A DNA stretch of 54,822 nucleotides, from contig JAJRTS010000041.1 in the NCBI GenBank assembly GCA_024278175.1, forward strand, positions 1-54,822, read 5' to 3'. Below are positions 17,775-27,472 of this stretch, piece by piece. The notes beneath the pieces were generated by a model that was not told the DNA's origin, made no database searches, and saw only the letters and a program-made list of their open reading frames with translations. This DNA is from Gemmatimonadales bacterium. GTDB lineage: Bacteria > Gemmatimonadota > Glassbacteria > GWA2-58-10. A program made the position numbers and the translations under genes. Positions within the stretch are counted from its first letter, which is position 1. Each line of letters begins with the position of its first letter.

Positions 17775-19763
17775 ATGACCGAGCGCGAGCAAAGAGATGC
17801 AAGTGATGAGAACTTGAGCCTGGACGAGGTGCGCTCCCGTCTCAGGACCCTGGGCTATCTGGAAAGCCCGGTGGAGCGTTATCTGGCTGTCAGCCGCCGG
17901 GGGGGGCGCCTGGGCGCTCTGGCGGTGGCCGCGCAGTATGCACTGTTGATCGGCCTGCTGCTGGCCGGCCTGACAACAGTGAGCAACCTGATGGCCGATC
18001 CGGGGTTTATCGCCAACACGGCCGACATGCTGCTGATGATGCTCTATCTGGGAGGCGCTTATTCGCTGGTGCTGCTGGTGCTGCTGCTGGTTCCGGCGCT
18101 GGTGTGGTCGGGGAGGAAAAAACCGGCGCTGGGAAGGATCAGGCTCGGCAGTCCCACCAGGGCGGTGATCATGAGTACCGTCGTTACGGCCTTGCTGTGC
18201 ACGTACCTGCTGGGCTGGTGGCAGGCTGTGATTCGTTCCAGTCAGGCCCTGGTGCCGTTCGGGCTGATTTCAGTGGCCGTGATGGCGACGATCGGCATGG
18301 TGTCGCTGATGGCGGGACGGCTGCTGGGGTTTGTCTATCTGCTGCTCTCCGGGGTGACACGGCAGCGCGTTCGCCGTGGGGGGCGGCATCTGGCGCGCTC
18401 CTACGCTTTCGCGCTGGGAGTGGTGGTGCTGCTCGAGGCTGCCTGGGCCATCGGGGTATTCCGCCATCACAGCGCGGACCATACGCTGGCCGAGGCGCTC
18501 GATATTTACGAGCCGCCGCCGTTGCCCGTGCTGGTACTCGGTCTGGACGGGATGAATCGCGCGAGTGTTGAGAGTCTGGTCGCGGCTGACAGCCTGCCGA
18601 ATTTGTCACGGATGATGGCCCGGGGGTTCACCGCTCCGCTCCAGTCGCGGGGCGAGTATCTGGCGCCGCAGGTCTGGACCACTGTCGCCACCGGAGTCAA
18701 GCCGGAGGTACACGGGATCGAGGGGTTCACCAGGCCCGTGCCCTGGGGTATGAGCCGCACACCCCGTCTTGCTCCGGACAAGCCGGGACTCAAAGCGCTT
18801 TTCGAGCATATTCTGCCGTTCGCGGGCATGATTCGCAGCGTGCCTGTCAGCGCGGCCTCCCGGATGACCCGTACCCTGTGGGAAATCAACGAGTTGTTCG
18901 GCGCAAGCGCGGGTGTGGTCAACTGGTGGGCCACCTGGCCGGCCGAGGTCTCGAACGGTTTTACGATCAGCGAGCGCACGTATCCCAAGATCTCATATAT
19001 CCATCGCCAGCAGGCGCTCAACCCGGCCAACTATTTTCAGCGCGAGGTTTTCCCGGCCGCCGAGTTCGATTCCCTGGTGGGTCTTCGCCAGCGCCTGTTG
19101 GGGTCGTTCGATACCATGCTGGAGGATTTTCCGGCTCTGGCGGCGATGGCCGCCCGGGGCGACAGCGACGAAGTGGCGGAGATGGTGCGTTCGGTGTGTT
19201 TCGCCGACTATTTTTATTGCATGGCGGCGATAGACGCGGACCTTCGCAGGCCGGTGAAATTCATGGCGGTCTATTTCCAGGGGGCCGACGTGCTGGACCG
19301 TCTGGAGGAGCGGGTCGACAACGTACGCAAGGATGAGATTCAACCGCTGATCCGCGAGTATTATCGTTATTGCGACCGCCTGCTGGGGTATCTGATCGAC
19401 AGGTATCATCCGGGGGGCTTGCTGACGGTGGTCTGCGAGCCGGGGAAAAAAGCCCGTCTGGCCGGGGAGCAGGGGCTGGTGCTGTTCCACGGTCTGGATG
19501 TGCGCGCCGGGGCGAGTACCAGGGAGCCGATGATGCTCGAGGACGTGGCGCCTACGGTGCTCTACCTCAGCGGTTTGCCGGTTTCGAGCAACATGAGCGG
19601 ACGGGCGCTTCGTGATGCCGGCGAGGGCGGTCCGGGAGGGGCGAGGCCGCTGCGTTATGTCACTTCGTTCGGGCCGCCGCCCCAGCGACTGGACACCTCG
19701 AGCCGCTACAGCCACGACCGCGAGATGATCCAGCGCCTGCGTTCCCTGGGCTATATAAACTGA
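17775..19763 (+). CDS. Membrane-anchored alkaline-phosphatase-superfamily protein, metal site incomplete
   Basis: This 662-residue protein has several predicted helices in residues 45-230 and a phosphodiesterase-like domain from about 250. The first metal Asp (LGLDGM, D258) and the nucleophile Thr (APQVWTTVATG, T302/303) are present. The place of the family's SDHG is occupied by VVCEPGKKARLAG, and the DxxxH segment reads GADVLDRLEE. The second metal site is therefore missing. It may be a non-catalytic binding protein or a transferase of altered mechanism. It also carries the family's LR-LGY motifs at both ends (RLRTLGYLE, RLRSLGYIN). It lies downstream of the prenyl diphosphate synthase and is probably co-transcribed with it. 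Confidence 0.75.
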   Translation: MTEREQRDASDENLSLDEVRSRLRTLGYLESPVERYLAVSRRGGRLGALAVAAQYALLIGLLLAGLTTVSNLMADPGFIANTADMLLMMLYLGGAYSLVLLVLLLVPALVWSGRKKPALGRIRLGSPTRAVIMSTVVTALLCTYLLGWWQAVIRSSQALVPFGLISVAVMATIGMVSLMAGRLLGFVYLLLSGVTRQRVRRGGRHLARSYAFALGVVVLLEAAWAIGVFRHHSADHTLAEALDIYEPPPLPVLVLGLDGMNRASVESLVAADSLPNLSRMMARGFTAPLQSRGEYLAPQVWTTVATGVKPEVHGIEGFTRPVPWGMSRTPRLAPDKPGLKALFEHILPFAGMIRSVPVSAASRMTRTLWEINELFGASAGVVNWWATWPAEVSNGFTISERTYPKISYIHRQQALNPANYFQREVFPAAEFDSLVGLRQRLLGSFDTMLEDFPALAAMAARGDSDEVAEMVRSVCFADYFYCMAAIDADLRRPVKFMAVYFQGADVLDRLEERVDNVRKDEIQPLIREYYRYCDRLLGYLIDRYHPGGLLTVVCEPGKKARLAGEQGLVLFHGLDVRAGASTREPMMLEDVAPTVLYLSGLPVSSNMSGRALRDAGEGGPGGARPLRYVTSFGPPPQRLDTSSRYSHDREMIQRLRSLGYIN

Positions 19764-19856
19764 GTCACGGGAATCGCCAGCCAGCTTGCAAAACGGGAGA
19801 AACCGTATTTAATTAATCGTGTATCAACAGTTGAAGATATTTTTATTGGATGTTCA

Positions 19857-21056
19857 ATGATCGATGATGTAAGCAGAAATCCCGCCTTGCTCAAGCTCGA
19901 TCTTTATTGCCGGGGAATCAGGCTCGGCGGGGGTTGCCGGGTAACCCAGGACGGCGGCCGGGAGATCATGCGCACCCGCGCCGGTCTGGGCAGCGGGCTG
20001 GAGGTGATCCTGCCGGGAGGGTTGTACACTAATATCCCGGTCACGGAAAGCTTTGCCGCCGACAGCCCCTACGAGCTTATCCGCGATAGCGGCGGCGGTT
20101 ACGTGATCCACCTTGACGGGCGCGCGGTGGCCCCCGTGCGGCTGGCTCCCCGGCCCGAATGGTACGGACAACGGACCGCCACGGGTAAGAAAATGAGCAT
20201 GGTGGGCAGCCTGCAGGGCACGTATCTGGCCATTTACCCGGCCAGGGTCTGCGATTACTGGCTGGAGAAACCAGCTAAAACGAACTGTAAGTTCTGCTCG
20301 GTTGGGCTTAACCTGGGATGTGACGACGCCGATGAGAAATCCGTGGCCGACGTGCTGGAAACGGTGGGCGCGGCTGTGCGGGAAAACCGGATTACTTATG
20401 TGGATTTCAATACCGGGCACTACGCCGGCGATACCTACCTCGATCTTCTGGAGCCGTTTATCCGGGCGGTCAAGCGGGAGTACGGGTTGATGATCGGTGT
20501 GCAGACCCCGCCGCATCACGACCTGTCCCGCTACAAGGAGCTCAGGAAGATGGGGGTCAACCGGGTCAGTTTCTGTTTCGAGATCTGGGACCGCGCCCGC
20601 TTCGCCGAAATCTGTCCGGGCAAGAATCGCGAGTACGGGCTGGACCGTTACCTGGAGGCGATTGAGTACTGTTCCCGGATATTCAACACCACCAACGGGG
20701 AGATCGTAGCGGGGCTGGAGCCGCCGGAGAAATCGATCGAGGCGATCGACTGGATAACCTCGGTGGGCGCGGTGCCCACTGTCTGCGTGTTCAGGCCGCT
20801 GATCGGCACGGACTACGAGCATCTGCCGCCGCCCAATGCCGGGGAGCTGGTGCCGGTGCTGCGCCGGATGTACGAGGCCTGCATGGAGCGCGGCCTGATG
20901 ATCGGGGTGGCCCCGAACGTGAAAGTGTCGCTGGTGCTGCTGCCAGAGGAAGGCCGTTATTTTACAGACAATCCGAGCAGGTTTTTCCTGACAAGGGCCA
21001 GGCACGCCCTGCTGCGGCCGGTGTTCGCGGCGGCGCTGAAGGCGCGGCTGGTCTGA
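19857..21056 (+). CDS. Radical SAM protein with a widened cysteine motif
   Basis: This 399-residue protein has an N-terminal domain of about 125 residues (LLKLDLYCRGIRL) before the cluster motif. The cysteines are C132-x11-C144-x2-C147 (in DYWLEKPAKTNCKFCSVG), not the canonical CxxxCxxC. The TIM-barrel part has a likely SAM-binding region and PGKNREYGLDRYLEA. From memory it is closest to the MSMEG_0568-type radical SAM family, which also has a long Cys spacing and the leading domain. The reaction is unknown. It follows the isoprenoid cluster after 93 bases of AT-rich DNA that may hold its own promoter. No strong ribosome-binding site is seen. Confidence 0.75.
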   Translation: MIDDVSRNPALLKLDLYCRGIRLGGGCRVTQDGGREIMRTRAGLGSGLEVILPGGLYTNIPVTESFAADSPYELIRDSGGGYVIHLDGRAVAPVRLAPRPEWYGQRTATGKKMSMVGSLQGTYLAIYPARVCDYWLEKPAKTNCKFCSVGLNLGCDDADEKSVADVLETVGAAVRENRITYVDFNTGHYAGDTYLDLLEPFIRAVKREYGLMIGVQTPPHHDLSRYKELRKMGVNRVSFCFEIWDRARFAEICPGKNREYGLDRYLEAIEYCSRIFNTTNGEIVAGLEPPEKSIEAIDWITSVGAVPTVCVFRPLIGTDYEHLPPPNAGELVPVLRRMYEACMERGLMIGVAPNVKVSLVLLPEEGRYFTDNPSRFFLTRARHALLRPVFAAALKARLV

Positions 21057-21077
21057 CAATCACAAGGAGGACGGACG

Positions 21078-21350
21078 ATGATGCGTAATTTGAGGAAAAT
21101 CGCACTGCTGGCGTTCCTGTTGCTGGGCGCTGTTACCGGCTACCACTACGTTTACGCTCAGAATTTTCTGGACACCAAGCCCACCATGCAGTTTACGATC
21201 CCGGCGAGTTTCGGGCTGCTGGTGACGATCTACCAGCAGGCGGGCAACACGGTGTTCTGGTTCGAGGCCGAGGACGGTACGCTGCGCCGGGTATTAATGG
21301 ACGGTACGGGTAATTTTGAGCTCGAAGTCTGGTCAATAACACGCCAGTAG
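21078..21350 (+). CDS. Small exported or membrane-anchored protein of unknown function
   Basis: The product has 90 residues. The N-terminal stretch KIALLAFLLLGAVTG is a signal peptide or anchor, leaving about 60 residues outside. AAGGAGG is placed well before the ATG pair at 21078, so it is surely translated. It lies 21 bases after the radical SAM stop. The TIYQQAGNTVFWFEAEDGT segment suggests a small beta-rich fold. I do not recognise it. Confidence 0.65.
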   Translation: MMRNLRKIALLAFLLLGAVTGYHYVYAQNFLDTKPTMQFTIPASFGLLVTIYQQAGNTVFWFEAEDGTLRRVLMDGTGNFELEVWSITRQ

Positions 21351-21395
21351 GGTAAGAATAGCAATCAATAATCCAGTCTGACGGATATGGTCTGA

Positions 21396-22187
21396 ATGAG
21401 CCAGAAGAAAAAGGACTACGCAACGCACGATGGCCACCGCGGGCGACTTCGCGAGCGGTTTCTGGAGCGCGGTCTGGACGCTTTGCGCGATGACGAGATA
21501 ATCGAGTTGCTGCTGACCCTGGGCACCCCCCGTCGCGACTGCAAGGCCCCGGCGCGCGAGCTGCTGGATAAAATGGGCAGTCTGCGCCGGGTGTTCGAGA
21601 CCCCGGTGGAAGAGCTCTCCGCGATCAAGGGCGTGGGGCCGTCCAACGCGATGGCGATCCGGCTGATCCACGAGGTGGCGCGCAAGTACCTTGAGACCCG
21701 GATGACCGAGAGCACTTTCCTCACCGGGTCCTCGGACGTCTACGACTACCTTCGCCACAGTATGCGCGATCTGGATATCGAGGTGTTCAAGGTGATCTAT
21801 CTCGATACGCGCCAGGCCGTGATAAGTGTCGAGGACCTGTTTGTCGGTACGATGAGCTACAACGTGATCTACCTTCGCGAGCTGCTGCGCAAGGCGCTCA
21901 ACAGCAACGCCGCCTCGATAGTGGTGGCCCACAACCACCCTTCCGGAGACCCGGCGCCATCGCCGGAGGACAAGTCGCTCACCCGGGACATAGTCTTTTC
22001 CACGAGCCTGATCGAGGTGAAATTACTCGATCACGTGATCGTCGGCGAGGACTGCTTCTACAGTTTCGCCGACCGGGGCCTGATCGAGGTTTTTTTGCGC
22101 GAGTTCCGCCGCAACCCCTCGATGACCTTTTTCAAGGAAGTGGCCGAGAAGGGCCTGAAATGGGGCAAGGGGAAACCGCAGTCATAG
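21396..22187 (+). CDS. radC: RadC-family JAMM-domain protein
   Basis: This 263-residue protein has a helix-hairpin-helix-like N-terminal part (IKGVGPSNAMAIRL) and the JAMM metal motif HNHPSGDPAPSPED near residue 188. RadC/YeeS proteins are widespread. The old link to DNA repair was not upheld and the biochemical role is unsettled. Start ATG at 21396 has only a weak GGAT upstream. It has no evident link to the neighbours. Confidence 0.93.
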   Translation: MSQKKKDYATHDGHRGRLRERFLERGLDALRDDEIIELLLTLGTPRRDCKAPARELLDKMGSLRRVFETPVEELSAIKGVGPSNAMAIRLIHEVARKYLETRMTESTFLTGSSDVYDYLRHSMRDLDIEVFKVIYLDTRQAVISVEDLFVGTMSYNVIYLRELLRKALNSNAASIVVAHNHPSGDPAPSPEDKSLTRDIVFSTSLIEVKLLDHVIVGEDCFYSFADRGLIEVFLREFRRNPSMTFFKEVAEKGLKWGKGKPQS

Positions 22188-22278
22188 CTTTCAGTGCAGG
22201 CTCTGCTTCGCCGGTTTGTATATGTCTTGACCTTGCAAGCATTGCGTAAATCCGTTTGTAAACAACCAGGGAGAAACC

Positions 22279-23657
22279 ATGCGTACCGCTTCAATAATTA
22301 TCAGTTGTAAGCTTGCGCTGCTGCTTTGTTTGAATTCTGTTATGAGCGGACAGGTCCATGCACAGGTAACCGCAGGGAAAGTGTTGTTCGAGATGTCGGC
22401 GTTTTCATCGGCTGAAGCGGCCGCCGCGGATGGCTGGAGCCACTGGAGTGCGCGCGAGGAAACCAGCCCGCACTTTTTCATCTCCCGGCAGCCCAGCCTG
22501 GACGGCGCGGGAAGCCTCGGCATCAGCGGAGCGTCGAAAAGCGTGGCCAACGGTTGCTGGCACTATCTTGTCCAGGGCGTGAAGGGGGGCGAATTTTACA
22601 GGTTCGAGTCTTTCTACCGCTCCCGTGGCGTGCCCAATCCCAGACACCAGGTGATCGCCATGCTGGACTGGCGCGATGCGGACGGCAGGCGGGTTGCCCA
22701 GCCGGAATACGTGGCCGATCAGGATGCAGACGGCCAGTGGCGCAAGGTGGCGGAGTGTACCGGGCGCCCGAGGGAGCGGCCAGCGCGCGGCTGGAGTTTT
22801 ACCTCAGGTTCTGCCCGCAGGGGACAGTCTGGTGGGACAGGATCAGCCTGACACAGGTGCCTGCTCCCCCGCAAAGAAAAGTGCGGCTGGCCACGGTGAG
22901 CTGCCGCCCCAGGGGCAACTCCAGCGCCGAGGAAAACGTGGAGGAGTTCTGCCGGGTGGCCGAGCAGGCGGGCGAAAAGAACTGCGATATCGTGGTGCTG
23001 GGAGAGGCGATGACGATGATCGGGCGCCGGGGCAAGAACCATTGCGACCCGGACGTGGCCCAGACAGTGCCGGGCCCGGCCACGGACAGGCTGGGCGAGG
23101 TGGCCAGAAAGCACAACATGTACATCGTCGCCTGCCTGGATGAACGGGACGGCGCGGGGGTATATTGCACCGCCGTGCTGATCGACCGGCAGGGAAAAGT
23201 GGCGGGCAAGTACCGTAAGGTGACTATCCCGCGCGAGGAACTGACCAGCGGAATTATGCCGGGAGATGCTTTCCCGGTTTTCGATACCGATTTCGGGCGG
23301 ATCGGCATGATGATCTGTTTCGATTTACAATATACGCGTCCCGCCCAGGCGCTGGCCTTCCAGGGGGCGGAGATCATCCTCTCGCCGATCTGGGGCGGCA
23401 ACGAAACCCTGGCCGCCGCCCGTACGATCGAGAACCAGGTGTACCTGGCGATCTGTGGCTACGACATGCGAAGCGTGATTTACGCGCCCTGGGGCAAACT
23501 GCTGGCAGTTGCAAAGGAGAAGGACCGCCCCTGCGTGGCGTACGCGGATATCGATCTGAACGACCGCAGGGCGTACCGCGATGAATTTCTCGGGGACATG
23601 CGCCTGCGCTATTTCCGGGAGATGCGGCCGGATGTGAAGATTCCGGGAATGGATTGA
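22279..23657 (+). pseudogene. Exported carbon-nitrogen hydrolase (nitrilase family), frameshifted
   Basis: Two overlapping frames make one protein if a single G is restored after 22755, giving GAG GTG TAC for a continuous EVYRAPEG. The N-terminal frame (22279-22851) has a signal peptide and a carbohydrate-binding-like beta domain. The C-terminal frame continues to 23657 with the nitrilase catalytic triad: E in VVLGEAMTM, K in KYRKVTIPREE and C in MMICFDLQYTRP. This family hydrolyses amides or nitriles. As written the product stops early. It may be a real pseudogene or a one-base sequencing error, and the intact downstream frame favours recent decay or error. Confidence 0.8.
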
Positions 23658-23816
23658 GGTTTTTTACCGTACATGCTTTTGCGATATCAGCTTCGTGAAG
23701 TAAACCTCACCACTTGAGCGGTGGCAGATTCAGGATTGTCGGCTCTACGCCCGGCTGGCCCTCTGCCGGACCGTGGTAGGCGTTGCCGCCGCTCAACCGA
23801 AAAAAGCACACTTCTG

Positions 23817-24611
23817 CTAAGACAGGATAACGTGCTCGCACGGCGGGGGGGCGGCTCCGGCCAGCCCCGCGGCCAGTGCTTTGCTCAATCCTTCGGCCGA
23901 GGTGGCGAGCAGGATATTTTTTTTCTTGCCCGGGCCGGTTGTTGTAATCGGTCCCTGACTGCTTAAGACTCTCTCAACCTGCCGGGCCACCGCCGCACCC
24001 GGCTCCAGGATTTCCACCCCCTGGTCCAGCGCGGTCTGCAAAATATCCTTGAGAAAGATGTAATGGGTGCAGCCCAGCACAACCTGGCTGCCGGGAGGAA
24101 GTTCGCCGAGCGTCTGTTTAACCTGCCGCCTGATTTCCGTAGCGACTTCCTCTTGCTGGAAAGAGCCGTCCTCCACCACGGCGGCCAGCATCCCGATCAC
24201 CAGCGGGCGCACGGTCCGTCCCCCGGCGTGACGTTCCACCAGTGAGGTGTATTTTGCGCCCGCGGCGGTGTTGGCGGTCATCAGCACGAAGATCGGGCCG
24301 GGATTTGCGCCGTCGGCGGCCACCTTGATCGCCGGCTCCACGCCCACGAACGGGATGTCGAATGAGTTGCGAAGCTGCTCGATTGCCACTACCGTGGCCG
24401 TGTTGCAGGCCAGCACGATCACCCGCGCGCCGCGCCCGATCAGCAGCCGGGTGATCCTGGTGCAGCGTTCGATAACGAACTCAGGGGACTTGTCGCCATA
24501 GGGGAACGCCCCGGTGTCGGCCAGGTAGGTGGTGTCGGCGTCGGGAAGCAGGCGTTTGATTTCGCGCAGGATCGCCAGGCCCCCCGCTCCTGAATCGAAT
24601 ACACCGATCAT
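23817..24611 (-). CDS. murI: Glutamate racemase
   Basis: This enzyme makes D-glutamate for peptidoglycan. The 264-residue protein carries the DSGAGG segment, catalytic C69 in LACNTATVVA and C181 in LGCTHYIFL, and normal length. I set the start at the ATG at 24611 (MIGVFDSGAG). The frame is open further upstream to 25079, but that part overlaps the lipoprotein gene and has no family resemblance. It starts two bases after the stop of the lipoprotein gene, so the two are probably coupled. Confidence 0.95.
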   Translation of the reverse strand: MIGVFDSGAGGLAILREIKRLLPDADTTYLADTGAFPYGDKSPEFVIERCTRITRLLIGRGARVIVLACNTATVVAIEQLRNSFDIPFVGVEPAIKVAADGANPGPIFVLMTANTAAGAKYTSLVERHAGGRTVRPLVIGMLAAVVEDGSFQQEEVATEIRRQVKQTLGELPPGSQVVLGCTHYIFLKDILQTALDQGVEILEPGAAVARQVERVLSSQGPITTTGPGKKKNILLATSAEGLSKALAAGLAGAAPPPCEHVILS

Positions 24612-24613
24612 GG

Positions 24614-25231
24614 TTACAGGAGGCTGATATTGGCTGAGGAAAGGGATTCCATCATCCGGGTCAGGCAGTCGGCCACGCAGGCTTCGGTGGCGGCGATCCG
24701 GGCCTCGGGTGAGGCTGTAACGGCAACGTCGGCGGTGGCTGAGACTTCCTGCCTCCAGAGGATATCGTTGCCGCGTCTGTTCTGAAGGCTGAACTCCAGG
24801 GTGAGCTTCATCTGCCCCCCCGCCTCCTCGAAGCGGATAATCCGGCCGGCCAGCACGGCGTCGTAGTCGGCCATGCTGGGCAGGCGCAGTACGCCGGCGA
24901 ACAGGCCTGTGGCGCGGAGATAGTCGATAGTGGCCTCGGCCAGCATTGTTTGCGGGGGTACACCCCAGCGGCGGTAGTAATCCACCGCTATCTCGTAATC
25001 GCCCTTGCGGTAGAGCAGGTTGTCCCGCTCGTAGATCCCGTCGGCCTCGAAACGCGGCACGCCGACAGTTATCTTCCACTTCATGGCTGCCGGAGGAGCT
25101 TCCGGCAATATGCGGCCGATAGTGTAGTAGTGGGTTTCCGGTACGGAACCACAGCCGCCCGCCGTCATCAACGTAATCAGCAGCACGGCGCAGGCCGCCA
25201 GGGAAATAAGCGTTTTTGGAAAAGACACCAT
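24614..25231 (-). CDS. PqiC/YmbA-like ABC-transport auxiliary lipoprotein
   Basis: This 205-residue protein has a lipoprotein signal (TAGGC, Cys about 27). It has the family pattern of THYYTIG near the start, then VPRFEADGIYERDNLLYR and a following YYRRWG. The family partners Mce/MlaD-type lipid transporters that move lipids between the membranes. No MCE or ABC gene is in the window, so its partner must be elsewhere. It sits between clpX and murI. Confidence 0.8.
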   Translation of the reverse strand: MVSFPKTLISLAACAVLLITLMTAGGCGSVPETHYYTIGRILPEAPPAAMKWKITVGVPRFEADGIYERDNLLYRKGDYEIAVDYYRRWGVPPQTMLAEATIDYLRATGLFAGVLRLPSMADYDAVLAGRIIRFEEAGGQMKLTLEFSLQNRRGNDILWRQEVSATADVAVTASPEARIAATEACVADCLTRMMESLSSANISLL

Positions 25232-25285
25232 CTTACGCCACCGGGAAAATGGATGCGCCGGCGGGGAGCCGACGCCAAAGAAAGA

Positions 25286-26566
<1,281 letters not shown>

Positions 26567-26611
26567 TTTAAGTTCTGGCTCCGTGTTGAATTCTGTAATG
26601 TCCGGCTGTTA

Positions 26612-27193
26612 TCAGTGGTGCTCGATAATCTCGTCAACCAGGCCGTAGTCCCTGGCTTCCTTGGCGGACATGAAATAGTTGCGGTCGGTGTCTTTCTCTA
26701 CCTTTTTCAATTCCTGTCCGGTGTTCTCGGCCATGATGCCGTTGAGCAGCTTCTTGGTCTTGACAATTTCCTGAGTGTAGATCTCAAGGTCCGATGCCTG
26801 GCCCTGGGTGCCGCCCAGCGGCTGATGGATCATCACGCGGGCATGGGGCAGGCAGTAGCGCTTGCCCTTGTGTCCGCCGGAAAGCAGGAACGCGCCCATA
26901 CTGGCGGCCTGGCCCACGCACATCGTGCTCACGTCGGGCTTGATAAAGCGCATCGTATCGTAAATTGCCAGCCCACTAGATATTACTCCACCGGGGCTGT
27001 TGATGTAAAGAAAAATTTCTTTATCGGGTTCCTGAGCCTCCAGAAACAACAACTGGGCGACCACCAGGTTTGCCACCTGATCGTCCAGAGCCGTGCCGAT
27101 AAAAATGATCCTGTCCTTGAGCAACCTGGAGTAAATGTCGTAGGCCCGCTCGGTGTTGCCGCTTTTTTCTATTACCATCGGAATCAGAGACAT
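26612..27193 (-). CDS. clpP: ATP-dependent Clp protease proteolytic subunit
   Basis: This 193-residue serine protease forms the ClpP barrel. S98 ([11 protein letters not shown]) and H123 ([11 protein letters not shown]) are in place. The catalytic Asp, expected in DTDRDxF, is Asn ([12 protein letters not shown] codon, N171). Some ClpP isoforms are known to carry Asn here, with altered activity or a need for a partner ring. The IGF loop and hydrophobic ClpX-docking residues look normal. Frame and length are intact, so this is not a pseudogene. Confidence 0.96.
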   Translation of the reverse strand: MSLIPMVIEKSGNTERAYDIYSRLLKDRIIFIGTALDDQVANLVVAQLLFLEAQEPDKEIFLYINSPGGVISSGLAIYDTMRFIKPDVSTMCVGQAASMGAFLLSGGHKGKRYCLPHARVMIHQPLGGTQGQASDLEIYTQEIVKTKKLLNGIMAENTGQELKKVEKDTDRNYFMSAKEARDYGLVDEIIEHH

Positions 27194-27472
27194 CGCGCCT
27201 GCTCCTTCCCTCTCACTTAGCCAGCATTATTCATAAAATATCACCCGCTTCTTTAACGGTAAGTACTCTTATTAACTTACCGGAATACTGCTCAAAACTC
27301 GACCCGATTTGTAATAATAATCCCGCAAAATAAAAAAGGAGCGATATTTTTACCTTCGGCTCGCCTGCTTTGTCCGAAACAGCTATGGCATCGCGGAACT
27401 TGCGGTACACAAGTGCAGCTTCGTTCCCGCTTCCTTGCTCTCGAACAAATCAGGCTTCGTGAATAATCCGGG

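Noticed and set aside
10995-21056. Reading the whole block as an archaeal-type ether-lipid operon
   Set aside because: There is no geranylgeranylglyceryl-phosphate synthase or geranylgeranyl reductase in the window. The kinase-DUF92-UbiA combination fits prenol salvage better.
22279-22851. Treating the nitrilase N-terminal frame as a separate small exported protein
   Set aside because: Its last 30 or so residues have no protein-like character, and shifting frame at 22755 continues the sequence into the catalytic domain.
24612-25079. N-terminal extension of glutamate racemase
   Set aside because: The open frame continues upstream of MIGVFDSG but overlaps the lipoprotein gene and has no family resemblance. 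The ATG at 24611 gives normal length.
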